64,000 bases of DNA. Origin: Phocaeicola dorei. Its GTDB lineage: Bacteria; Bacteroidota; Bacteroidia; Bacteroidales; Bacteroidaceae. The notes under the pieces were generated by a model, which was not told the DNA's origin, did not search any database, and was given only the letters and a program-made list of their open reading frames with translations. Numbering within the stretch: position 1 is the first letter of the stretch; each line of letters opens with the position of its first letter. Made by a program: the position numbers and the translations under genes. Shown piece by piece: positions 24,685 to 33,477 of the stretch. Location of the stretch: the NCBI RefSeq assembly GCF_013009555.1, contig NZ_CP046176.1, forward strand, positions 3,441,501 to 3,505,500, in the 5' to 3' direction.

Positions 24685-25977
24685 TTATTTAATTCCTATC
24701 TTTAATCCACTCATTAAACTTTGGTCACTCCACAGATAACCCCATTCCCCAAACCTTCCAATTGTCTCAATGCCAACTGAAGAAAGGTAGTCACGGACAA
24801 TCTTACGGGCTTCATAAATATTATGGTCAAAAATGACATTGGCATATGACTCGAAACGGATATCAGTAAAAAGGATATCTTCTTCTTTTAAAATGTTTAA
24901 AGAAACAAGTTTCCCCACTGAACGTGCCAACAGTTCTTCTTGTGTGTATTCATTACGGTTACAATACACTTCCATTTGAAGTGAGGAACAACCTTCGGGA
25001 ACATTATCGGGCGACTTCAAGGAAGGTGAGTAGACGCGAGCAGGAAGAATATCCTCATCATAAATGTACCACCAAAGATAAGGAGGGATATTCTTCGTCT
25101 TCAGTCCGACCGATATCTGATAACCACAGGTACAGTGTAACCGTGCAACTGCATTGCAAACATCAACAGGAACGTTTTTCAGCATCTTAATTACCTCAGG
25201 AAGCGGAAGACTGCTAATCAAACGGTCAAATTGATATTCATCGCCTTTTGATGTACGAAGAAGACGATTCTCTACATCTATCGATATGACCTGTTGGTTA
25301 TAACGAATATCCTGGTTTTCTACCAAAGCAGACAAAAACTGCTTAAATCCACCTTTTCGTGGATAACGCATCTCCTTACTATAATAGGTTACAGGAGTTT
25401 CGGATGTATTGCACCCCTGTATCACTTCTTCAACGGAAGGTTGGTATAAACGGCTTCCTTCCCGACTGCCCATCCATCTTGTTTCCAAATCCTTTGCCTC
25501 AGTCATCCAATATTTCTTAGTATAAGGAATCGGAAAATGTTCTGCAAAAAAATGACCGAATTGAAGCCGTAACCATTGATCGTAATTTTGTATCTGAGAA
25601 GAGTCGATATCTGTCGGACGGGATAAAAAATCTCTTACTACGGCATCCTTCATCTTCTGAGTGAGCGGATAAAGATTATTTTGGGCCGGATGCTTTATCC
25701 ATATTCCCTGATAAAGATTATATGCATTAGGAACATGTCTGAATATCTCTCCGGCTCCATCCATAAAGATTCTATTTACTTGTTCATCTTTAGCAAAGGA
25801 AAAATGAACAAAACGGTCAAAACGGAAACCGTCAATGGTGAAGTTACCGCAAAGACCTCCATAAGTAGTATCCTTTTCCAAAACTACAGTCTGCTGACCA
25901 TTGCAAGACAATTTGTATGCAGCTCCAAGGCCGGATATTCCAGCACCAAGGATTAGAACGGGATTATTCATTTTCAT
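24685..25977 (-). CDS. FAD-dependent oxidoreductase of the UDP-galactopyranose mutase / amine-oxidase superfamily
   Basis: 430 residues. The N-terminal FAD-binding GxGxxG is in ILGAGISGLGAAYKL, then EKDTTYGGLCGNF. A C-terminal FAD contact, IGRFGEWGYLWSDQS, resembles the GRxxEYxYxDMD of UDP-galactopyranose mutase. A second relative is at 29223-30467. UGM converts pyranose to furanose NDP-sugars; whether this copy does so or performs another redox step on the deoxy sugar is not clear. Overlaps the epimerase gene by 14 bases. Confidence 0.72.
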   Translation of the reverse strand: MKMNNPVLILGAGISGLGAAYKLSCNGQQTVVLEKDTTYGGLCGNFTIDGFRFDRFVHFSFAKDEQVNRIFMDGAGEIFRHVPNAYNLYQGIWIKHPAQNNLYPLTQKMKDAVVRDFLSRPTDIDSSQIQNYDQWLRLQFGHFFAEHFPIPYTKKYWMTEAKDLETRWMGSREGSRLYQPSVEEVIQGCNTSETPVTYYSKEMRYPRKGGFKQFLSALVENQDIRYNQQVISIDVENRLLRTSKGDEYQFDRLISSLPLPEVIKMLKNVPVDVCNAVARLHCTCGYQISVGLKTKNIPPYLWWYIYDEDILPARVYSPSLKSPDNVPEGCSSLQMEVYCNRNEYTQEELLARSVGKLVSLNILKEEDILFTDIRFESYANVIFDHNIYEARKIVRDYLSSVGIETIGRFGEWGYLWSDQSLMSGLKIGIK

Positions 25978-26875
25978 ATGTCTTCATATCTTCATGCAAT
26001 ATCCTGATACCCTCCTTCAAGGAGATGGATGCCTTCCATCCCAGCAAAGTGATGTTCCTATTTATAGGGGCCACGGCATGCATGGCATCAGAAGGTGAAT
26101 ACGGGCGGCCGCCCCAATTTGCTGTTACGGGACGGTTCCAGACTGACCCTATCATATCCGCCACTTCGCGTAACGAATGCCCCTCACCTGTTCCAAGATG
26201 AAACTGGTAATAGCTGTCTTTCAAGTTATCCAAGGAAAGGATTAATGTATAAAAGAAATCTGCTATATCATCAACATGTATGAAGTCAAGTACCTGGTTA
26301 CCCGGAGAAAAATCCACGGGCTTTTCCGCCTTTACCGCATCGACCAGATAATCAATCACCTTCTTGCTTGAATTATACCGCCCATAGGGAGAGTAGACTA
26401 CCACATTAATCCAACTCCAACATGACTGTGTCTGATAATACCTTATAATGGGACGTACCGCTGTTTTGGTAGCGGAATAAAGATTATTGGGCAAATATTC
26501 ACCCGCGCCGTCCAAAAATTCAGTAAATGTACCTATATTAATGAAGTGGCTGCAGGAGGTATGGGAAACTGCCTCAAGCAAGTGGGTGGTAAACAGGATA
26601 TTTGATCCAATCAGTTTTTCTATGGACATATCATCCCTTCTTGCAGTAAAGAAAGTTGCCATATGGATAACAACATCAGGAGAATAACCGATAACCTGCT
26701 TGCACCATCCGCCCTCTGTCGTAGCAATTATTTCCAGGCAAAGACCAGGAAACATGCTTTCTGCTTTCTGTCTGTCCCTTACCAACAGACAAATATCTGT
26801 CAATGAACGACTGAACAGATAAGGAATCAGTGTCCTACCTACAAATCCGGTAGCTCCTGTAATCAATATCTTCAT
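25964..26875 (-). CDS. NAD(P)-dependent sugar epimerase/reductase (extended SDR)
   Basis: 303 residues. The Rossmann motif GATGFVGRTLIP is at residues 7-18. The SDR Tyr-Lys pair is in LYSATKTA. It follows rfbF, rfbG and the cupin epimerase in the same operon, so it is the likely reductase of the CDP-4-keto-6-deoxy sugar. In CDP-6-deoxyaltrose pathways the last step is such a reductase. The substrate is inferred from context only. Confidence 0.8.
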   Translation of the reverse strand: MKILITGATGFVGRTLIPYLFSRSLTDICLLVRDRQKAESMFPGLCLEIIATTEGGWCKQVIGYSPDVVIHMATFFTARRDDMSIEKLIGSNILFTTHLLEAVSHTSCSHFINIGTFTEFLDGAGEYLPNNLYSATKTAVRPIIRYYQTQSCWSWINVVVYSPYGRYNSSKKVIDYLVDAVKAEKPVDFSPGNQVLDFIHVDDIADFFYTLILSLDNLKDSYYQFHLGTGEGHSLREVADMIGSVWNRPVTANWGGRPYSPSDAMHAVAPINRNITLLGWKASISLKEGIRILHEDMKTYENE

Positions 26876-26888
26876 AAAGCTACAATGT

Positions 26889-27320
26889 TTAAAATTTATA
26901 GTCTATCGCCTCCAGCTCCATCCGGCTTGCTTCCGAAGGATCATGAGGTTCAGGTATGATATCCATCAGCATGGATATGCCCTCCCCCTCTCCATAAAAG
27001 GCCATCCATAGTCCGGGAGCTACAGTAAGCCGCTGATAGCAACTTTCAGGTGACAGGGTTATTTCTTCAAACTGCCCACGGGTGGGACTGCCTTCACGGT
27101 CATCATAGATTACGAACTTGACAGCACCAACGGGCACAACCAGATTCAAGGTCATGCGGTTATGGCGTTTCCAGCCTTTGGCTGCACCGTGTTCTATTTG
27201 TGAGAAATAGGCCTCACCAAATCCGACATAACCTTCATCAGTAGATTTTAAAGCATGATAAATATCCCCTTTGGGTACGACAATATGCTTCAGGGGATGA
27301 ACTGTCACTCCTTCCATCAT
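26889..27320 (-). CDS. dTDP-4-dehydrorhamnose 3,5-epimerase-like cupin
   Basis: 143 residues from the ATG at 27320, which overlaps the rfbG stop codon by one base (TAATG); two alternative ATGs lie four codons upstream and one downstream. The fold pattern (RHNRMTLNLVVPVGAVKFVIYDDREGS, then RLTVAPGLWMAFYGEGEG) matches the RmlC-like cupin family, including a conserved His and the GxW-F region. Shorter than RmlC (about 180). In this operon its substrate would be CDP-4-keto-6-deoxyglucose rather than a dTDP sugar. Confidence 0.75.
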   Translation of the reverse strand: MMEGVTVHPLKHIVVPKGDIYHALKSTDEGYVGFGEAYFSQIEHGAAKGWKRHNRMTLNLVVPVGAVKFVIYDDREGSPTRGQFEEITLSPESCYQRLTVAPGLWMAFYGEGEGISMLMDIIPEPHDPSEASRMELEAIDYKF

Positions 27321-28420
27321 TATTCCGCCCATTTTAAATGTTGTGCTCCGGCAGCCCTGACATAGGAATCTATCTGGGCAGTGGTCAAGCTGTACATATC
27401 CACATTGGCATCTGTATAAAAAGCTTTGTACCAGTCAGCAATAAAATGTACACATTCCTCATAGTGCAATGTAGAATGCCAGTCAAGATAAGCCAGTGCC
27501 TTGTCACAATTAAGTTTCAATAAAGTAGCCTCTTCGAAAGGCACATTGCCGGTCAGCCGGGCTGCCGTATTCCTGTCCAGCCCCCAAAGTTCGGCCAAAT
27601 CCTGAACCAACTGAAACACAGTCTTGGTCTGCTCCGCACGAGGGCCAAAGTTAAACGGTTCTCCATTCTTCACCTTTCCTTCATAAAGGTATTGTCCAAG
27701 ATTGAGATAGCCGCTCAATGGTTCCAATACGTGTTGCCAGGGGCGGGTAGCTTTGGGACTACGTATCTCCACCACCTCATTCCTTGAAAATGCCTTGACA
27801 CAATCCACGATGATACGGTCTTTCGCCCAGTCACCACCTCCGATAACATTCCCGGCACGGGCCACTCCCAGTTTGATATTGGGCATAGCCTGGATAAAGG
27901 ATTTCCAATAACACTTGATAGTAAGTTCGGCTGCACCCTTTGAACCGGAATAGACATCCTTTCCGCCTACCGCATCTGTCTCACGATATCCCCAGATCCA
28001 CTCCACGTTATCGTAAGCCTTGTCACTGGTGATAAGAACACAGGTACAATTCCATGTGATATTACGGATGACCTCCAGCACGGAAGCCGTACCTACCACA
28101 TTGGTAGTGATGGTATCAAAAGGCTCCTTGTAGGAAGTAGAAACAATGGCCTGTGCAGCAAGATGAAAGATAAAGTCAGGCTTTACAGTCTGAACATAAT
28201 CATTCATCTCCTCTTTATTACGGATGTCACCATAATGGTGATGGATTCTGTCGGGCAGGCCAACAACCTCGAACATGGACGGTTTGGTAGGTATACTATT
28301 TGAATAGCCGTATACCTCCGCCCCCAGCATGAGTAACCATGCTGACAGCCAGCTTCCCTTGAAACCGGTATTACCGGTTATCAATACTTTCTTTCCTCTA
28401 TATACATTATTGAATGCCAT
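27320..28420 (-). CDS. rfbG: CDP-glucose 4,6-dehydratase
   Basis: 366 residues from the ATG at 28420 (MAFNNVYRGKKV). The open frame extends 63 codons upstream, but that part lies inside rfbF and is non-homologous. SDR motif ITGNTGFKGSWL is near residue 14, catalytic YSGSKGAAE (Tyr-x3-Lys) near 157. It forms CDP-4-keto-6-deoxyglucose. Stop codon overlaps the start of the next gene. Confidence 0.93.
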   Translation of the reverse strand: MAFNNVYRGKKVLITGNTGFKGSWLSAWLLMLGAEVYGYSNSIPTKPSMFEVVGLPDRIHHHYGDIRNKEEMNDYVQTVKPDFIFHLAAQAIVSTSYKEPFDTITTNVVGTASVLEVIRNITWNCTCVLITSDKAYDNVEWIWGYRETDAVGGKDVYSGSKGAAELTIKCYWKSFIQAMPNIKLGVARAGNVIGGGDWAKDRIIVDCVKAFSRNEVVEIRSPKATRPWQHVLEPLSGYLNLGQYLYEGKVKNGEPFNFGPRAEQTKTVFQLVQDLAELWGLDRNTAARLTGNVPFEEATLLKLNCDKALAYLDWHSTLHYEECVHFIADWYKAFYTDANVDMYSLTTAQIDSYVRAAGAQHLKWAE

Positions 28421-28439
28421 ATTTATCCTTTTATTTTTA

Positions 28440-29213
28440 TCATTTCCAATATTTCCAAGGTGCTTTGCCCGAAGCCAAAAGGCTCTCCAGTTTTTCCTTG
28501 TCACGCAACGTGTCCATGCACTGCCAGAAGCCATGATGCTTATAGCAGGAAAGCTGCCCCCGGGAGGCAAGCGTTTCAAGAGGTTCACGCTCCCAGGTCG
28601 TTGTGTCATTTTCTATATATTCCAATGCTCCCGGCTCCACAACCATGAAACCTCCGTTGATCCATCCCATATCATCCCGACTCTTTTCACGGAAAGACCT
28701 TATCATAGAACCGTCAATGTCCATTACTCCGAAACGGCCTTCGGGAAGCACACCTGTCAACGTGACCATAGTCCCTGCCTCTTCATGAAACCGGATACAT
28801 TCATTAATGTCAACATCTGACACACCATCACCGTAAGTCATAAGAAACGGCTCACCAGATATGTAATCTTTAACGCGTTTAAGACGTCCGCCCGTCATGG
28901 TATTCAAACCTGTGTCAACCACCGTCACTCTCCAGTCTTCCGTATGATCACTATGTACAGTTACTTTCCCATTGGCGGAAAAGTCGAATGTCATATCACT
29001 ATTATACATATAGTAGTTGGCAAAATAATTCTTGATAACCTGCTGCTTGTATCCGCAACAGATAATAAACTCATTATGACCAAACTTGGAATACCATTTC
29101 ATGATATGCCATAGGATAGGTTTGCCACCTATCTCAATCATCGGCTTGGGCTTGAACTGGCTCTCCTCGCTAATACGAGTACCAAAACCTCCGGCTAGGA
29201 TTACTACTTTCAT
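28440..29213 (-). CDS. rfbF: Glucose-1-phosphate cytidylyltransferase
   Basis: 257 residues. The nucleotidyltransferase signature GGFGTRISEESQFKPKPM is at the N-terminus, followed by GGKPILWHIMKWYS. The Asp of TYGDGVSDVDI binds metal. It makes CDP-glucose from glucose-1-phosphate and CTP, the first step of CDP-deoxyhexose synthesis; rfbG follows 19 bases later. Confidence 0.95.
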   Translation of the reverse strand: MKVVILAGGFGTRISEESQFKPKPMIEIGGKPILWHIMKWYSKFGHNEFIICCGYKQQVIKNYFANYYMYNSDMTFDFSANGKVTVHSDHTEDWRVTVVDTGLNTMTGGRLKRVKDYISGEPFLMTYGDGVSDVDINECIRFHEEAGTMVTLTGVLPEGRFGVMDIDGSMIRSFREKSRDDMGWINGGFMVVEPGALEYIENDTTTWEREPLETLASRGQLSCYKHHGFWQCMDTLRDKEKLESLLASGKAPWKYWK

Positions 29214-29222
29214 ATTTTTATA

Positions 29223-30467
29223 TTAAAATCTCTTATTCAAATCTATGGCTGCACCCATAGCCACATCCATATTATAATATTCCCATTCAGCAAATCGTCC
29301 TAGCAGATAGAGCCCTTTAGGTTCTATTCGTCTTTTCAAATCATCAATCATTTCACGAGTTGTCGTACTCTGAATGGGGTACGTATACATTTCATAATGA
29401 TGAGTCAGATATTTAGGAGAATATGGAATCCTAGACAGGTTACTAAGAATATCCTCTTTCGACATCGAATCTGTGAATTCAATTGTTGCTGTCATCTGTC
29501 CCTCAGCATTGTTGCTTTCTGCAAAATTACCTGTACAAATAATACGATGAGAGTCATGATTACGACTTGGCATATAAATCCAACTATATGGATTCTTTTC
29601 TACTTCACAAAAAACAGATGTTGTTCCATGAAACTCAAGTTTATCTATAAACTCAATATAAGAATCTATATTGATAGAAGAAAAGGATAAAAGAGAAGGA
29701 AGTTGTTTAATATTACCACAAAAGATAACTTTATCAGCTTTTTCACCATTAACAATCCATTTACCCTTTTCATGTTTTATCTGTTCTATGGACGAATGAT
29801 ACCGAATGTCAAGACCTTCAGCCATTCTGTTAGCTATAAACTGAGAACCTCCTGTTTGAGGATAATAAAATGAGCTATGAACAAAATTTTGTTCTTCAAC
29901 ATGATTAATATTATTATAAATCATCTCTTGAATGGAAGGCATAGGCAACTTTCCTGCAAGCCATGACAAGGGTACTTTTGTCAAGTCCCTACGCCATACC
30001 TTAAAATTATAGGGTTGGAAATAGATTTTGTATAAAGTTTCTCCAAAACGGCTACGCAAGAATTCTTCAAAATTTTTTGGTTCGTTCCTTTCTGAAAGAC
30101 GAGCTATACCCACTAAATCGTCAATAAAGGATTTCAATATTTGCTCATCAAATAAATAAACATGGTCCTCTATGGGATATGGAATCATTTTACCATTATC
30201 CATGGCTACAGAAGCATTCCGCAATGCTTTTATGAATTCCTTTTCACAATTAAATTGCTTCCAAAACCAGTCAAGTACATCTTGACGCTTGGTATTAAAG
30301 ACATGCCCGCCTGTTTTGTGAAAAAGGTTACCTCTTACCATATCACATTTCACCATTCCACCAGGACGTGACTCACGTTCAAAAACCGTTATATCATAAC
30401 GATCGTTTAGCATACGAGCTATAGATAAGCCAGAAATTCCAGCTCCAATTATAATTATTTTCTGCAT
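29223..30467 (-). CDS. UDP-galactopyranose mutase-like FAD protein
   Basis: 414 residues. FAD-binding IIGAGISGLSIARML and FERESRPGGMVKCD at the N-terminus. The region FQPYNFKVWRRDLTKVPLSWL corresponds to the conserved Trp-rich mutase segment, and the C-terminal GRFAEWEYYNMDVAMGAAIDL is close to the UGM GRxxEYxYYDMDQ motif. It probably interconverts pyranose and furanose forms of an NDP-sugar; UDP-galactose or the CDP-deoxy sugar are candidates. It is the first biosynthetic gene after the IS66 remnant. Confidence 0.78.
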   Translation of the reverse strand: MQKIIIIGAGISGLSIARMLNDRYDITVFERESRPGGMVKCDMVRGNLFHKTGGHVFNTKRQDVLDWFWKQFNCEKEFIKALRNASVAMDNGKMIPYPIEDHVYLFDEQILKSFIDDLVGIARLSERNEPKNFEEFLRSRFGETLYKIYFQPYNFKVWRRDLTKVPLSWLAGKLPMPSIQEMIYNNINHVEEQNFVHSSFYYPQTGGSQFIANRMAEGLDIRYHSSIEQIKHEKGKWIVNGEKADKVIFCGNIKQLPSLLSFSSINIDSYIEFIDKLEFHGTTSVFCEVEKNPYSWIYMPSRNHDSHRIICTGNFAESNNAEGQMTATIEFTDSMSKEDILSNLSRIPYSPKYLTHHYEMYTYPIQSTTTREMIDDLKRRIEPKGLYLLGRFAEWEYYNMDVAMGAAIDLNKRF

Positions 30468-30491
30468 ATTATAGTATTAAAAGATACTCAA

Positions 30492-30535
30492 TTTAGGGCA
30501 TCCTCCTTTGGAAGGGCACTTTTCAGTGCCCTAAA
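30492..30535. terminator. Alternative hairpins at the IS66 remnant's downstream edge
   Basis: Arms TTTAGGGCA (30492-30500) and TGCCCTAAA (30527-30535) pair perfectly; a competing inner pair AGGGCAC (30513-30519) with GTGCCCT (30526-30532) is also possible. It may be a terminator of the IS66 remnant or part of the element's end. No T-tract is evident on the minus strand downstream. Confidence 0.45.
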
Positions 30536-30565
30536 CCGAGTTTTGTTAATTAATTAGTTTTGAAT

Positions 30566-31282
30566 TTAACATTGGCTGGCAGCCCAAGTGATTTTGTCAA
30601 GAACCATGTTAACATAATCCCTGCACCCGTTAAAGATATTTTTGAAAAAAGTTCCGATGAAGTTCCAGATAGAACTGCCATGAAGCTTTACCGTTCCTAT
30701 CACACTGTGATAAGTTGCTGCCATCTCTGCACCGGCATCACTACCATAATGAAGTGAATTATTGCGTTGAGTGGTCAGCCTTCGAATGGTTCGCTCAGCC
30801 GGGTTGTTGTCTATCGGTAATTCACCATCATCCAAGTAAGCAAAGATCTCTTTCCGGAACCGGTTCAGATAATTGAGAGCTTCTCTATAATACCAGCTTC
30901 TAAATTCTGAATCCTTTAACAGTTCACTATCCAATATGCTGCGCAGTTCTATCAGCAGTTCCTTCGTTTCCAAGCTTTGCCTTTCCCGTAACCTCTCTTC
31001 CGGAGTAAGTACGGCTTCATCATAAACATGTTCTTTTGAAAAGAATCCCTTAAGAAGGTTTGAAAAACGTATGGCTACCGGTTCACCTCCTTGATCAGCA
31101 GCTTTAACGAACTTGTTGTTTGCATAAGACATACATACCTGACGAACGGTATCTGTAAACTGGGCTAATTTTAATTCATCGCCGATAAAGACGTAAGCAT
31201 TATACCCATCAAACATGATGCTTTTTAATTCTGCATCACCTAAAAAATCTGTAAGGACCTCACGACCACGAGAATCATTTTC
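30566..31282 (-). mobile_element. 5'-truncated IS66-family transposase remnant
   Basis: An open stretch of about 239 codons lacking the start. It begins right after a TAA (31285-31283) with ENDSRGREVLTDF, then MFDGYNAY, and ends with the IS66 hallmark LDDGELPIDNNPAERTIRR and GSDAGAEMAATYHS. The N-terminal half, including the zinc finger and first catalytic Asp, is missing, and so are the TnpA/TnpB partners. The truncated edge lies close to the damaged end of the PIN gene, so an insertion followed by deletion is likely. Confidence 0.88.
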
Positions 31283-31431
31283 TTAGAAAAAGACTTGTAA
31301 TATCCAGCCATCATTACATCCCATTATTATCAGAAGAATATTCAACCATTTCCTCATTTACCATCAAATCATCTGACGAGCTAGTATTGTACAATTTACG
31401 CCCTTCTAACAAATCTGAAAAAGTAGCTAGA

Positions 31432-31809
31432 TCAATCCACTGAAAGTTTAGGAAAAGATATTGTACCCAACACCTTAAAATGCGCATCATTAGAAACCAA
31501 ATAATCAGCTCCGGCAGCAATAGCACAATCTACAAACTTATTGTCGTCTTTGTCTGCATATATTAAATGAAAATGATAATGAGGGTCAATCAATGACACA
31601 TAAGGAGAATTTAGCAATGCCTGTATTACATTGGATGCTATCAAAGCATTTGTCTTCAGACTTATTATTTCTTCATACTCCTCCAATATTTCGTTGGAAA
31701 CATAAAGAATATATTTACCGGAGTGCAAGCCTCTCCACACATTAAAGTAATTCCCTCTTTTTGAAATAGATGAAATCAGACAATTAGTATCCAGTACTAT
31801 ATTAATCAT
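31432..31809 (-). CDS. PIN-domain protein, putative toxin, with frameshifted C-terminus
   Basis: 125 residues, paralogous to 13033-13440. Acidic residues Asp7 (VLDTN), Glu40 (SNEILEEY), Asp88-Asp89 and Asp94 (KDDNKFVDCAI), and Asp108 (SNDAH). The reading stops at SVD, one step short of the usual final strand. In the frame one base later the sequence continues as IDLATFSDLLEGRKL to 31317; removing one G near 31437 would rejoin them as SVIDLATF. The start overlaps the partner gene's stop by eight bases. Confidence 0.75.
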   Translation of the reverse strand: MINIVLDTNCLISSISKRGNYFNVWRGLHSGKYILYVSNEILEEYEEIISLKTNALIASNVIQALLNSPYVSLIDPHYHFHLIYADKDDNKFVDCAIAAGADYLVSNDAHFKVLGTISFPKLSVD

Positions 31810-32023
31810 TATAAGGCACTCTCAAATGTTCTTTCAATATAGCCTCATTCTTATCCTGATCCCACAAACCTTCATCCCACAACTTATCCATATCCTCCTC
31901 TACTCTTTGAGCAAAGTAGGCTGTCAAAGATTTACGTATTTCTTCCAAGGCACGCTCGTCTTTAGCATAAGAAAACATCTTTAACAAGTGTAGCTGGACT
32001 GGGTTAAAAGGTTCTGATTTCAT
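31802..32023 (-). CDS. Small partner of PIN protein, putative antitoxin
   Basis: 73 residues, paralogous to the 71-residue protein at 13455-13670 (EPFNPVQLHLLKMFSYAK; MDKLWDEGLWDQDKN). It precedes and overlaps the PIN gene, in a toxin-antitoxin arrangement. It sits 116 bases downstream of upxY in the position where Bacteroides capsule loci usually carry upxZ, but it shows no resemblance to UpxZ that I recognise. Confidence 0.7.
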   Translation of the reverse strand: MKSEPFNPVQLHLLKMFSYAKDERALEEIRKSLTAYFAQRVEEDMDKLWDEGLWDQDKNEAILKEHLRVPYND

Positions 32024-32139
32024 ATTCTTTAGCTTTTATATTCCACAAAAGAACAAATTATATTTCACTTATCCTAGCGATTCAACTTGTTTTTAATAAC
32101 ACTGCTCTTACTCCCCCTCATATCATCTACAATGCCATT

Positions 32140-33237
32140 TCAATGCCTCAGCCACCGGTCATAATCAGCCAACCGGCTGATCAGCTGCTGCTTACTCTTT
32201 TTGGGCTTTTCCTCTTTCTTCCACGGATCAATCGCCTCATGCGCCAAATGATAATAGATACTGCTATCCGTACAACCATAAAGTGTAACCACAGCAAGTG
32301 CACGCGACTGCTCCGCCTTGACGAGAGGAAGCATTGTCTGCATAACGCCAACTAGCTTTGCCGCCTCTTCTTCCATATCCAATATAGTATAAGCCGGCAG
32401 CAAAATGGCATAAAGCTTGCAACGCATCACATCCGTATCCATCTGGAGATTGCCATATTCTTTCAACGCCTTGGCAGCCAGGGAACGATCTTCCTCACTC
32501 ACCCCCTCCGCACTGTGATAACGCTGAAGAGCATTGTGCAAACCATTCAACATACAGTCATTGTCCAGACGGGTATATACATGCTTGTCCTTATCATTCA
32601 GGGCAATTACCTCATACTCACCCGGCATCACACGCAGCAGCGGAACCCACATCCAGTTCTCCACACATACCATCACATCCTTTCGCCCGGCTCCCGGCTG
32701 AATGACAACAGTCGCCTCCACCCCCTTAAACCGTCCCTCGGTAATGCGTATCCGGTCGCCCTTGCGCAAACCATCCGGCTGGGGTATATAAACAGGAAGT
32801 GTATTGGAATAAGAACGGGCCACCCACTGCAAATTCTCCATTGCGGCATCGGAAAGGTAGGGGAAATACTCCCGCTTCCGCTCCCTCACCCGAGGCAGGA
32901 AACTGAGTACAGGAAAACGTTGCATCAGCTGGAAAACATCACGCTCGGAGGCACGGACGAATACATAGTTGAAGAGTAAGGGACGCTGGGTATTGACGAA
33001 TTTGCCGTCTATACGCCTCACTTCCTGATAGGAAGGAGCAAAAAAGCCGAATGAGGGCTCGCCTGCCTGTATGCGGCGGTCCTGTTCCCGTTGCAAACCG
33101 CGCACTCCTCCCCGATGGCAATCGGGAAGCGACAACACATACCAACGCACGGCATTGTTATTCCGCAAAGCTTCCAACGCTTCGGGAGATGCCACAGAAC
33201 GCTTCGGTTTATCAAACTGATGGAATAGCTTTTTCAT
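32140..33237 (-). CDS. upxY: UpxY-family capsule transcription antiterminator (NusG-like)
   Basis: 365 residues from the ATG at 33237 (MKKLFHQF); the open frame extends 18 codons upstream without support. An N-terminal NusG-like domain (about residues 30-130: VRWYVLSLPDCHRGG, RPLLFNYVFVRASERDV) is followed by a KOW region (LRKGDRIRITEGRFKGVEATVV). UpxY proteins act on the 5' leader of their own operon and prevent premature termination. This copy has about 170 extra C-terminal residues, twice the usual length, with helical repeats. It heads the capsule operon; upxZ is absent. Confidence 0.88.
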   Translation of the reverse strand: MKKLFHQFDKPKRSVASPEALEALRNNNAVRWYVLSLPDCHRGGVRGLQREQDRRIQAGEPSFGFFAPSYQEVRRIDGKFVNTQRPLLFNYVFVRASERDVFQLMQRFPVLSFLPRVRERKREYFPYLSDAAMENLQWVARSYSNTLPVYIPQPDGLRKGDRIRITEGRFKGVEATVVIQPGAGRKDVMVCVENWMWVPLLRVMPGEYEVIALNDKDKHVYTRLDNDCMLNGLHNALQRYHSAEGVSEEDRSLAAKALKEYGNLQMDTDVMRCKLYAILLPAYTILDMEEEAAKLVGVMQTMLPLVKAEQSRALAVVTLYGCTDSSIYYHLAHEAIDPWKKEEKPKKSKQQLISRLADYDRWLRH

Positions 33238-33418
33238 GAGGTTTATCGTCAGAAATCCATACTGACCGATACTGAAAGACCATATCAACACAGTAGTTAT
33301 AACTGGCTGATAAATAGCTTTTTATACAGATTTCATTTTGTATTTCTGAAATCTTTTATTTGTTGTCTCTTTCGTCCGAAGACGTCTTTTCTGTCTGCTT
33401 TTTATAGACATGTTTATA

Positions 33419-33475
33419 CCCTCAAAAAAGGTTCTTTACCCTTTATATAAAAGGAATTTAGAAACTTTTTGAGGG
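33419..33475 (-). promoter_or_regulatory. Leader hairpin of the capsule operon
   Basis: CCCTCAAAAAAG (33419-33430) pairs with CTTTTTGAGGG (33465-33475), with an inner CCTTTATATAAAAGG palindrome. On the minus strand it starts at about the predicted transcription start, so the RNA would begin with this stem. UpxY recognises its own 5' leader, so this is a candidate element for antitermination or for transcript stability. The rest of 33292-33596 holds the promoter and otherwise no gene. Confidence 0.5.
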
Positions 33476-33477
33476 CA

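Noticed and set aside
27320..28609. Longer rfbG starting at 28609
   Set aside because: The extra 63 codons lie inside rfbF and do not resemble a dehydratase; the ATG at 28420 begins the conserved N-terminus.
30566..31300. Frameshift inside the IS66 remnant
   Set aside because: The frame is continuous from a TAA at 31285-31283; the element is truncated at its 5' side instead of frameshifted.
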